A DNA stretch of 6,251 nt. Origin: an uncultured Duganella sp. (GTDB taxonomy: Bacteria > Pseudomonadota > Gammaproteobacteria > Burkholderiales > Burkholderiaceae). The stretch lies in the NCBI GenBank assembly GCA_946482635.1, contig CAMLSG010000265.1, forward strand, positions 1 through 6,251. Direction: 5' to 3'. Shown here in pieces: positions 1 through 5,711 of this stretch. The position numbers were made by a program, and so were the translations under genes. The stretch's first letter is position 1. The number at the start of each line of letters is the position of its first letter. A model generated the notes under the pieces. That model was not told the DNA's origin. It worked only from the letters and a program-made list of their open reading frames with translations, and did no database searches.

Positions 1-194
1 CCGCGCACGTCAACGGCGATCACGCGGCGGCCCTGGGCCGCAATCCATGGCGCGACGTCTTCGAAATCGGCCGAATTGCGCGTCAGGCCGTGGATGCAGA
101 ACACGGGCAGGCGCGCAGGACCGCTGGCGGCAGGGTAGTCGCGCGCATACAGGCGCAGGCCATCGTCGCTGGTGTAGCTGATCTCGGAATACAT
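1..194 (-). CDS. alpha/beta hydrolase, N-terminal part (gene runs off the left edge)
   Basis: Only the first 64 codons are present; the gene continues beyond position 1. The protein starts MYSEISYTSDDGLRLYARDY, a strand-turn-strand opening usual in alpha/beta hydrolases. It is followed by LPVFCIHGLTRNSADFED (about residues 29-46), where the His-Gly at residues 35-36 is the oxyanion-hole motif, and then by VIAVDVRG, the strand that usually precedes the 'D-x-R-G' loop. The nucleophile elbow, acid and His of the catalytic triad would lie outside the window, so the substrate cannot be told. Enzymes of this type are cytosolic esterases, lactonases or haloalkane/epoxide-type hydrolases. An AGGA sits very close to the ATG (about 2 bases away), a tight Shine-Dalgarno spacing, but no other start fits the family as well. 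The gene diverges from the LysR-family gene at 332 and is its most likely regulatory target (inference). Confidence 0.85.
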   Translation of the reverse strand, partial: MYSEISYTSDDGLRLYARDYPAASGPARLPVFCIHGLTRNSADFEDVAPWIAAQGRRVIAVDVR

Positions 195-331
195 AGTCCT
201 CGTGGGCAGCGTTGCAGGAGCGTGCAGTGTGCAAGAAATGCATCAAGGCGGGAACCGGAGGCCGCGCCCACTGTGTGTGCAATTTTGCACAGCAATACTA
301 CGGCGCGGGAAAATGATGCACAATAAGCCGC
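195..331. promoter_or_regulatory. divergent promoter region between the hydrolase and the LysR-type regulator
   Basis: This 137-base gap must hold the promoters of both divergent genes. TGTGCA or its complement TGCACA occurs at 228-233, 276-281, 286-291 and 317-322, and a related TGCATCA lies at 239-245. The middle pair forms a perfect inverted repeat, listed separately. No convincing -35/-10 pair stands out on either strand, and the regulator's ATG lacks a clear Shine-Dalgarno sequence. LysR-family proteins typically bind several such sites in divergent promoters to repress themselves and activate the neighbour. Applying that here is inference. Confidence 0.6.
276..291. promoter_or_regulatory. 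candidate LysR-type operator (inverted repeat TGTGCAA-TT-TTGCACA)
   Basis: The two 7-base arms (276-282 and 285-291) are perfect reverse complements around a TT spacer. The site lies 40 bases upstream of the regulator's ATG and 81 bases from the hydrolase's. Position, symmetry and AT-rich centre suit the recognition site of a LysR-family dimer, although the spacing is not the textbook T-N11-A. Binding is inferred from symmetry and location. Confidence 0.55.
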
Positions 332-1234
332 ATGAAAACACTGCCCGAATGGACTGACCTGCGCTTCTTCCTGGAGCTGGCGCGCTCCGGCACCCTGTCC
401 GGTGCTTCGCGCAGGCTTGAAGTCGAACACACCACCGTCTCGCGCCGCATCGACCGCCTGGAGCAGCAGTTGGGCGCCACGCTGTTCGACCGATCGCGTG
501 AAGGCTACGAGCTGACGGAAATGGGCCATGCCGTGCTGCCCCATGCCGAAGCCATGGAAAGCGCGGTGCTAGCCGCGCAAGGCCAGTTGTCCGGCACCGA
601 AGTGGCGATTCGCGGCGTGGTGCGCCTGGGCGTGCCGGAAGCCCTGGGCGTACGCTTCATCACGCCGCTGCTGGCGCAATTCCTGCAGGACTATCCGGAA
701 CTGTCGGTGGACTTGCTGGTGCAGCCGCGCTTCGCCAACCTGGCCAGCCGCGAGGCCGACCTTGGCGTCACGCTCGATGCGCCCAACACCGGCCGCTACA
801 TGGTGACGCGCCTGGCGTCCTTCCGCCTGTACGTGTACGGATCGCCCGATTACCTGTCGCGCCACCCGCCGATCCAGAAGCGCAGCGACCTGGCGGGCCA
901 CGACTTTGTCGACTACGTGCAGGACCGCCTGGCCAGCAATGAGCTGAATTTCCTCGATGAACTGGGCGTCAACCCGCGCCGCCGCCTGTGCTGCACCGGC
1001 ATGCTGGCGCAGGCCGAAGCGGCCGCCGCCGGCCTGGGCCTGATGATGGCGCCGCCGTACATGGCGACCGATGGCCGCCTGGTGCCGGTGCTGCAGGACG
1101 AAGTTTTCGTGGAGCGCGCCTACTGGCTGGTGGCGCCGGTCGACCTTTACAGGCTGCCGCGCGTCAGGGCCGTCTGGAATTTGCTCCGCTCGTTCGCCGA
1201 ATCGCGCGCCAACCTCTTTATCTCGAACAAGTGA
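332..1234 (+). CDS. LysR-family transcriptional regulator
   Basis: The 300-residue product is the normal length for the family. The winged helix-turn-helix occupies roughly residues 7-65. LRFFLELARSGTLSGASRRL is followed by the recognition helix region HTTVSRRIDRLEQQLGA and the wing segment LFDRSREGYELTEMG, all canonical. The linker helix runs to about residue 88, and residues 90-290 form the periplasmic-binding-protein-like effector domain. It acts in the cytoplasm as a DNA-binding tetramer responding to a small ligand that cannot be predicted here. It diverges from an alpha/beta hydrolase gene, its probable target. The start is set by the standard 'LPEWTDLRFFLELA' opening; the Shine-Dalgarno sequence is weak. 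The last 88 bases lie opposite the end of the convergent gene on the other strand, which is unusual. Family assignment is secure; ligand and targets are not. Confidence 0.95.
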   Translation: MKTLPEWTDLRFFLELARSGTLSGASRRLEVEHTTVSRRIDRLEQQLGATLFDRSREGYELTEMGHAVLPHAEAMESAVLAAQGQLSGTEVAIRGVVRLGVPEALGVRFITPLLAQFLQDYPELSVDLLVQPRFANLASREADLGVTLDAPNTGRYMVTRLASFRLYVYGSPDYLSRHPPIQKRSDLAGHDFVDYVQDRLASNELNFLDELGVNPRRRLCCTGMLAQAEAAAAGLGLMMAPPYMATDGRLVPVLQDEVFVERAYWLVAPVDLYRLPRVRAVWNLLRSFAESRANLFISNK

Positions 1235-1728
1235 GGTAGCTCGCCCGAGATCTCGGTCCGGTGCAGGTCGGGGTCGGCCCGGTCCGGCAGTGGCTCCCGC
1301 TGTGCCAGCGCCTGCAGGATGGGCGCAGGATCGTAGCTCCAGTCGACGATATGGCGGCAGGTGTCGCCCTCGCGCACCTTCATCAGCGCCAGTTCGAACT
1401 GGGACACTGAAACCACCAGCGGGTCATCATGCCCGGCCAGGAATTCGAGGAAGGCCAGCGGCTGGTACTCGCGGAACGGCGAAATATTCTCTTGCCGGAT
1501 GAAGGCCTGCAGCGCGTCTTCCAGCAAGTCGGCCTGGCGCAGCAATTCAACCGTCAGCACGCAGGTGCGCTCCAGCACATAGATCCGCCACAGCAGGACG
1601 TTGCCGCGCGCTTCCTGCAGGTCCGGCGAGCCGGCGACGCGGTGGTAATAGGCCGCATCGCCGGGCCCCGGCTGGTAAGTGGTGCGCATCAGGCCAAGCA
1701 GGATGCGCTGGTGGCTGGCCAGGTCCAT
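1147..1728 (-). CDS. MNIO-associated partner protein (candidate substrate-binding/RRE-like or HvfC-like protein)
   Basis: The product is a 193-residue soluble protein without signal peptide or membrane segment. It is mostly helical: a first helical block (about residues 45-97, with LWRIYVLERTCVLTVELLRQ and FREYQPLAFLEFL) is followed by SQFELALMKVREGD (109-122) and a C-terminal strand-like stretch HRTEISGELPHLFEI (156-170). This order (helical N-terminal region, 'FE.AL..' helix, then a short beta segment) recalls the DUF2063/HvfC and MbnC/TglI-type partners that work with DUF692 oxidases by holding the peptide substrate. I see a resemblance in layout, not a firm family match. ATG 1728 is chosen because GGAGGT lies 4 bases upstream; an in-frame ATG at 1740 has no such site. 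It begins 2 bases after the MNIO stop, so the two are probably translationally coupled. About 28 C-terminal residues, Arg-rich beyond residue 170, are antisense to the LysR gene and may be a late extension. Confidence 0.75.
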   Translation of the reverse strand: MDLASHQRILLGLMRTTYQPGPGDAAYYHRVAGSPDLQEARGNVLLWRIYVLERTCVLTVELLRQADLLEDALQAFIRQENISPFREYQPLAFLEFLAGHDDPLVVSVSQFELALMKVREGDTCRHIVDWSYDPAPILQALAQREPLPDRADPDLHRTEISGELPHLFEIKRLARDSANERSKFQTALTRGSL

Positions 1729-1730
1729 GT

Positions 1731-2609
1731 CTACCTCCATTGTCGTTGCCGCATTTGTTGCAGGGTGCTGGCGATAGCCGCATTGCCCAGGCCGGGCACG
1801 GCTTCCGGCATGAATTCGTACACGATGACTTCGGCTTCGGTCGCTACGTCGCGCAGCACCTGCTGCGCCAGGTCCATGGTGCAGGGGCGCGGCAGGCGCG
1901 AATGCACATCCAGCATCAGGCCGTTGTGCTTGACGCCGCAGGCGACGTGCAGCTCCTTCACGTGCCTGCCATCCAGTTCCGCAAGGAAGGCCTGTATATC
2001 GAGCGCATGGTTATGTTCATCGCATTCCAGGTTGTACACGTCCAGGATCAGGCCGCAGCCGCTGTCGCGCGCAACTGCGTTCAGGAAGCCGGCGTCGGTA
2101 TAGTCGGCCGGGCAGTCCGGCACCACGTGCACGATATTCTCCAGCAGGAAAGGCAGGCCATAGCGCTGCTGCAGGCACCAGGCCCGTTGCGCGACCAGTT
2201 CCGCCGCCTGCGCGGTGCGCGGCATGGCCAGCATGATGCCGAGGTGTTCGCCGTCGACGCGGGTATAGCCAAGGTGCTCGCTGTGCCAGCGCACCCGCAC
2301 CTGGTCCATCAGTTCGTCAAGCAGATGCAGGTAAGTCGGCGACCAGCCATCGTGTGAACCGATGGACAGGCTGACCCCATGCACCACGATGGTCTTTTCG
2401 CGGTCGATATTTTTCAGTTCGGCCAGGATGCCCTTGTCCAGCGAAATCCGGTCGCCATCGGCCACCGACATGGTTTCCGGCGTTACCTCGATGATGTCGA
2501 CGTGCGGCAGCATCATTTCGAGCAGCGCCGGGTCGCGCCCCTCGTAGCTGACGCCCACGCCCAGGGCAGGGCGCGGGCCGGGGGCAAGCAGTTCAGCCGC
2601 GGAATTCAT
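1731..2609 (-). CDS. DUF692-family multinuclear non-heme iron oxidase (MNIO), candidate RiPP-modifying enzyme
   Basis: The 292-residue protein has the TIM-barrel motifs of the DUF692/MNIO family in order: GVGVSYEG (17-24), HGVSLSIGS (77-85), SEHLGY (110-115), LLENI (155-159), LILDVYNL (187-194), HNHALD (199-204), KELHVA (218-223), LDVHSR (233-238) and VYEFMPE (263-269). Candidate iron ligands are His77, His112, Glu157, Asn193, His221, Asp234, His236 and Glu265, by correspondence with the family pattern. Characterised members (MbnB, TglH, ChrH, ApyH, bufferin maturases) use two or three irons and O2 to rebuild Cys or Asp residues in ribosomal peptides, usually with a partner protein. Compared with common members, 'SDHLCW' is SEHLGY and 'HLAGH' is HVACG, so this is a divergent branch. 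It overlaps the upstream small-protein gene by 17 bases and is followed after 2 bases by the partner gene. ATG 2609 is chosen because the family motif begins about 17 residues later; an ATG at 2675 would extend deep into the small-protein gene. Confidence 0.9.
   Translation of the reverse strand: MNSAAELLAPGPRPALGVGVSYEGRDPALLEMMLPHVDIIEVTPETMSVADGDRISLDKGILAELKNIDREKTIVVHGVSLSIGSHDGWSPTYLHLLDELMDQVRVRWHSEHLGYTRVDGEHLGIMLAMPRTAQAAELVAQRAWCLQQRYGLPFLLENIVHVVPDCPADYTDAGFLNAVARDSGCGLILDVYNLECDEHNHALDIQAFLAELDGRHVKELHVACGVKHNGLMLDVHSRLPRPCTMDLAQQVLRDVATEAEVIVYEFMPEAVPGLGNAAIASTLQQMRQRQWR
1733..1738 (-). promoter_or_regulatory. Shine-Dalgarno sequence GGAGGT that decides the partner-gene start
   Basis: On the minus strand GGAGGT ends 4 bases before the ATG at 1728 and spans the last two codons of the MNIO gene, with its T being the first base of the MNIO stop codon TAG. 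This favours ATG 1728 over the in-frame ATG at 1740, which overlaps the Shine-Dalgarno sequence itself. It also implies translational coupling of oxidase and partner. Confidence 0.75.
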
Positions 2610-2847
2610 GTTCCAGCACCGCACCTTCGATGTGTGGCACCTCGCGCAGCACGCGGCCGATCGATGGGTCGCCACGCAGGAAGCTCAGGTCAAAGCCCGT
2701 CAGGCCGCAATTGCAGCCGCCCTTGGGCACCATCTGGGCGACGGCGATATCGAGTGCCTTATGCAATTCTTCCAGGGTGACCTTGCCCTCGCTGACGACG
2801 ATCTTGATATGGTTTTTCTTGAAATTGGTTTGGCGCAGTTCTTCCAT
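2593..2847 (-). CDS. small GGCNCG-motif protein, candidate RiPP precursor of the MNIO cassette
   Basis: The 84-residue product has two parts. Residues 1-40 are charged and probably helical (MEELRQTNFKKNHIK, then TLEELHKALDIAVAQMVP), as expected of a leader peptide bound by a partner protein. Residues 41-61 form the striking PKGGCNCGLTGFDLSFLRGD segment, with the only two cysteines (45 and 47) in a CxC pair flanked by glycines. A further 23 residues follow, ending PHIEGAVLEHEFRG. There is no signal peptide. MNIO enzymes modify Cys or Asp of ribosomal peptides, so Cys45/Cys47 and perhaps Asp53 are candidate targets (inference). Unlike most precursors the Cys motif is central, so part of the C-terminus may be a follower or the product may be a small modified protein. 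ATG 2847 has GGAG 6 bases upstream; an in-frame ATG at 2928 lacks one. I have an unverified memory of an uncharacterised small family named from Azospirillum/Myxococcus loci (AZL_007920/MXAN_0976) seen beside DUF692 genes; this could be a member. Confidence 0.75.
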   Translation of the reverse strand: MEELRQTNFKKNHIKIVVSEGKVTLEELHKALDIAVAQMVPKGGCNCGLTGFDLSFLRGDPSIGRVLREVPHIEGAVLEHEFRG

Positions 2848-2966
2848 GACGATCTCCAGGCGGTCCGGTATTGACGAGGGGCGGGCCCTTCGGACCAGGC
2901 TGTGGACCGCGCCCCGTTTGATTTCCATGGAAGTCACTTTAGGCGGTAAGGAAGCGCGGCGAATTG
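2848..2966 (-). promoter_or_regulatory. leader region of the small peptide/MNIO operon, with possible alternative hairpins
   Basis: The 119 bases before the small-protein gene should hold its promoter and 5' leader. Near the start codon a Shine-Dalgarno GGAG lies at 2854-2857. Just upstream of it CGGACCGC (2867-2860) can pair either with GCGGTCC (2910-2904; 7 bases) or with GGTCCG (2896-2891; 6 bases), and GGGGCG (2915-2910) can pair with CGCCCC (2883-2878). These pairings exclude one another in part. The region is very GC-rich, so some complementarity is expected by chance. No good -35/-10 pair was found. Confidence 0.35.
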
Positions 2967-2998
2967 GTACTGGCACCCAAATTCCGGGTAGCCAGCAC
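2967..2998. repeat. imperfect inverted repeat (about 12-base arms) between the LuxR-type gene and the peptide operon
   Basis: The arms are GTACTGGCACCC (2967-2978) and GGGTAGCCAGCAC (2986-2998), separated by AAATTCC. They pair over 12 positions with one bulged base and one G-T wobble. The repeat begins directly after the TAG stop of the LuxR-type gene. On the minus strand no run of T follows, so it is not a standard Rho-independent terminator. It could be an operator for the dimeric LuxR-type regulator, a transcript-processing or 3'-protecting hairpin, or a weak terminator. The structure is seen directly; the role is open. Confidence 0.6.
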
Positions 2999-5644
2999 CT
3001 AGTTTTTATGCAGTGAATCGGGCGGACGGCGCAGCAAATCGAGGCGCGTGGTGGCGCCCAGCTTGCCGAGCAGGGTTGAAACGTGGTGTTCGACCGTGCG
3101 CTCGGAACGGCACAGGCGTTGCGCGATCTCGAGGTTGCTGAGGCCATCGAGCAGCAATTCCAGCACCTGGGCTTCGCGGCGGGTCAGGCCGCTCGGGTGT
3201 TCGCGTGCAGCCGCGTAAGGCCCGCGCCGCGGTTTGGGCAGCTTGGCCTGGGCGCCGCAGGCACGGGCGCGCTGCCGCGCCAGCGCAGCGGCCGGTGCGG
3301 CGCCGATCTGCTCCAGCAGTGCGACGGCCTTGGGCATGGCTTGCGCCGCCACGTCGCCGGACAGGTCGAGCAGGGCCAGGGCGGCTTCAAACGGCAGGCC
3401 GAGGGCCAGCCAGGCGTCGCACGCGGCCTGGCCATTGCCGGCGGCTTCCGCAGCGCGCGGCGGCGGGACGGATGCGCGTTCCTCAGCCGCCAGGGTAGCC
3501 ATCGCCGCCCGCCGGCGCCAGGTACCGACTTCCGCCAGGTCCCACGCATTCACGCCGGACAGGTCGAACTGCCCGATCTCGTCGAGCCAGCGGCGGCAGC
3601 TTTCCAAGTCCTGGATTTGCCACGCCGCTTCCGCGAGGGCCAGCAGCACTGGCAGCAAGCGCTGCGACTCGCCCGTGGCGCGTGCCCATTGCAGCGCTTC
3701 CTGCAGGCAGCGCGCGGCGTCTTCCTCGCCCTGGCGCGACAGGGTTCGTCCCAGCACGGTCAATGCCGGCAGCCGCATGACCAGGCTCAGGTCGGGCAGG
3801 GCGAGCACCTGGCGCGCCAGCGCCGCAGCCTGTGCGAACTCGCCCTTGTCGAGGTGGAGCTGCGCCTGCCAGCCCGTGAGGTAATGCACCCAGGCGTCCA
3901 GCTCGTGCTCGCGGTGGTAGGCGAGGCCTTCCGCCAGCAGGCGTTCGGCCAGCGCAAACCGCTTGAATACAACCGCGTATTCAACCCAGTTGCTGTAGAT
4001 GCGTGCCGCGTGTTCGTGCAGATGCTGGTCCAGGGCGCATTGCAATCCGTCCGCCAGGTCTTGCTGGCCGCTGTCGTCACCGAGGAACAGTTTGGCGCTG
4101 CCGATATTGGTCAGCGCATGGACGCGGGTGTCGTGGTCGTCCAGTGCTGTTGCGAGTTCCAGGGCCAGCCGGCCCCATTCGATGGCGGATGCAGGGTGGT
4201 CCTGCAATAGCTGGTGCTGGGAACGCATGCTGTACGCCATGGCCAGCTCTTTGCTGTTCGGCAGCTGTTCAAGCGTGCGGATCGCTTCCAGTCCATAGCG
4301 TTCGGCTTCTTTCGCCTCGCCGCGATACCAGTGGGTGCGCGCCAGCCAGCGCAGGTTGAGGCCCACCTTGTCGGGGCGATCCACGCTCTGCCACAGTGCG
4401 ATGGCTTTCAACCGCGCTTCGATCAAGCGTTCATCGATGCGCAGCAGGCCAGCTTCATAGGCCCAGTCCTCATAAAGCTGGGCAGCTTCACCGGTCCAGC
4501 CCACCGCATCCACGAATTGCAGGGCGCTTGCCAGGTGCGACGCCGCCTGGCGGTGGGCTCCCAGCCGGGCTGCCTGGCGCGCCGCTCTTGGCGCCAGTTG
4601 CAGCACCATGTGGGCATCCTGCGCACCGGTTGCGTGATGGACCAGCCGCGCCAGTTCGATGCGCGCATGGCTGGGCGCCTGCTCGGTCAACACCCTGGAC
4701 AGGCGCTTGTGCAGGGCACGTGTGGCGCCGGGGCGCAGCCCGCTCAGCACGGCCTGGCGCGCCAGCTCATGGCGGAACGACAGCAGGCCGGGGCTGGCCC
4801 GTTGCAGCAGTCCGCTGTCGACACTGGCGTCGATGGCGTCATGCCCGTCGTCGCCGAGCAAGGCTTCCAGCAGCCACTCCTCCAGCGCCACCGGGCTGAC
4901 GCTGACCAGTTCCAGCACGGTGCGCACTGGCGGATCCAGCCGCGAGGTACGCGCCCAGACGGCATCGCGCACCGAGGCCGGCAAATGGCCGGGATCATGG
5001 CTGCAGTCGGTCAGCAGTTCGGAAAGGAAGAATGGATTGCCGCCGGTGACGCGGTATAACTCCGAGGGATCGCAGTCCGCGTCGCGCGCCAGCGTGGCCA
5101 CAGCACTGGGCGACAAAGGCGGCAGGTCGAGGCGCTGGGTACTGGCAGCCGGCAAATCGCCGGCCCAGCGCCAGAAGGCATGGTCGGGCGGCAGCTCGTC
5201 ATTGCGGGCGCTGGCCAGCAGCATGATGTGCTGGTCGGCGATGCGGCGGGCCAGGTACTTGAGCAGGTCAAGCGTGGCCTGGTCGGCCCAGTGCAAGTCC
5301 TCGCACATCACCAGCACCGGCCGCGGTTGCGCGGCCAGGTGGCCCAGCAGCATGGGCATCAGGATATCTGGACTGGCCGCGTTGTCGATGGTGGATACAA
5401 CGTCCTGGCCCAACGCAGGCGCGAAGTCGCGCAGGGGGCCAAGTACGCGCGGCGTGGACAGGTCTTCGCAGGCGCCTTGGAGGACAAAGAACTCGCCTTT
5501 CAGCGGCGCGGCAAAGGCTTGCAGCAAGGATGACTTGCCGATGCCGGCTTCGCCCAGCACCAGCGCCATCCCGCCCGCACCTGAGCTAACGCGGCTGGCA
5601 AGCCGCTGCAAATCCTGCAATTGCCTTTCGCGCTCGAGCAGCAT
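2999..5644 (-). CDS. large ATP-binding LuxR-family regulator (LAL, MalT-like)
   Basis: This 881-residue cytoplasmic regulator has the full LAL layout. An N-terminal AAA/NTPase module carries Walker A GEAGIGKSS (31-39) and Walker B VLVMCEDLHWAD (110-121). A winged-helix-like stretch follows, with TGGNPFFLSELL near residues 200-211. A long helical, TPR-like middle of about 450 residues comes next. The C-terminal LuxR helix-turn-helix (about 819-867) includes LTRREAQVLELLLDGLSN and SERTVEHHVSTLLGKLGA. Length matches the family's usual 800-950 residues and no key motif is missing. Such proteins use ATP binding and an inducer bound by the helical region to oligomerise and activate transcription. 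The start is backed by GAGGAG (5651-5656) 6 bases before the ATG and by the typical opening LLERERQLQDLQRL. The TonB-dependent receptor gene ends 67 bases upstream on the same strand, and no clear promoter is visible in that gap. Downstream lie the peptide and MNIO genes, its best candidate targets (inference). Confidence 0.93.
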   Translation of the reverse strand: MLLERERQLQDLQRLASRVSSGAGGMALVLGEAGIGKSSLLQAFAAPLKGEFFVLQGACEDLSTPRVLGPLRDFAPALGQDVVSTIDNAASPDILMPMLLGHLAAQPRPVLVMCEDLHWADQATLDLLKYLARRIADQHIMLLASARNDELPPDHAFWRWAGDLPAASTQRLDLPPLSPSAVATLARDADCDPSELYRVTGGNPFFLSELLTDCSHDPGHLPASVRDAVWARTSRLDPPVRTVLELVSVSPVALEEWLLEALLGDDGHDAIDASVDSGLLQRASPGLLSFRHELARQAVLSGLRPGATRALHKRLSRVLTEQAPSHARIELARLVHHATGAQDAHMVLQLAPRAARQAARLGAHRQAASHLASALQFVDAVGWTGEAAQLYEDWAYEAGLLRIDERLIEARLKAIALWQSVDRPDKVGLNLRWLARTHWYRGEAKEAERYGLEAIRTLEQLPNSKELAMAYSMRSQHQLLQDHPASAIEWGRLALELATALDDHDTRVHALTNIGSAKLFLGDDSGQQDLADGLQCALDQHLHEHAARIYSNWVEYAVVFKRFALAERLLAEGLAYHREHELDAWVHYLTGWQAQLHLDKGEFAQAAALARQVLALPDLSLVMRLPALTVLGRTLSRQGEEDAARCLQEALQWARATGESQRLLPVLLALAEAAWQIQDLESCRRWLDEIGQFDLSGVNAWDLAEVGTWRRRAAMATLAAEERASVPPPRAAEAAGNGQAACDAWLALGLPFEAALALLDLSGDVAAQAMPKAVALLEQIGAAPAAALARQRARACGAQAKLPKPRRGPYAAAREHPSGLTRREAQVLELLLDGLSNLEIAQRLCRSERTVEHHVSTLLGKLGATTRLDLLRRPPDSLHKN

Positions 5645-5711
5645 CTGGCTCTCCTCACTGCCATGATATTCCTGTCAGCGCAAAAGGATTCTCACCAATC
5701 GTAACGTGCGG

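Noticed and set aside
1245..1256. 12-base perfect palindrome CCGAGATCTCGG, 10 bases past the LysR stop
   Set aside because: It lies inside the partner gene's coding sequence, is short, and is not followed by a T-run on either strand, so it is not supported as a terminator.
1429..2357. Plus-strand open frames at 1429-2103 and 1740-2357
   Set aside because: They mirror the MNIO and partner genes; the minus-strand products carry recognisable family motifs and ribosome-binding sites, these do not.
2610..2675. Longer MNIO start at 2675
   Set aside because: The extra 22 residues are Cys/Arg-rich, lie wholly within the small-protein gene in another frame, and are not like DUF692 N-termini.
2593..2847. 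Reading the small protein as a bufferin-type (DUF2282) or methanobactin precursor
   Set aside because: There is no signal peptide, only two cysteines in a single CxC pair, and the motif is central, which does not match either type.
2848..3147. Longer starts for the small protein at 2928 and 3147
   Set aside because: Neither has a Shine-Dalgarno sequence; the one at 3147 would run through the LuxR-type gene's end, and the added residues look like non-coding translation.
3083..5666. Long open frames on the plus strand opposite the LuxR-type gene (3083-4210, 4214-5059, 4659-5666)
   Set aside because: They are antisense shadows of a GC-rich gene with low-complexity Arg/Ala/Gln-rich translations, no known domain and no Shine-Dalgarno pattern. 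The minus frame has full Walker and helix-turn-helix motifs.
5645..5711. Possible terminator and promoter between the receptor and LuxR-type genes
   Set aside because: Only a 4-base GATT/AATC pairing and no convincing -35/-10 pair can be seen, so neither is called.
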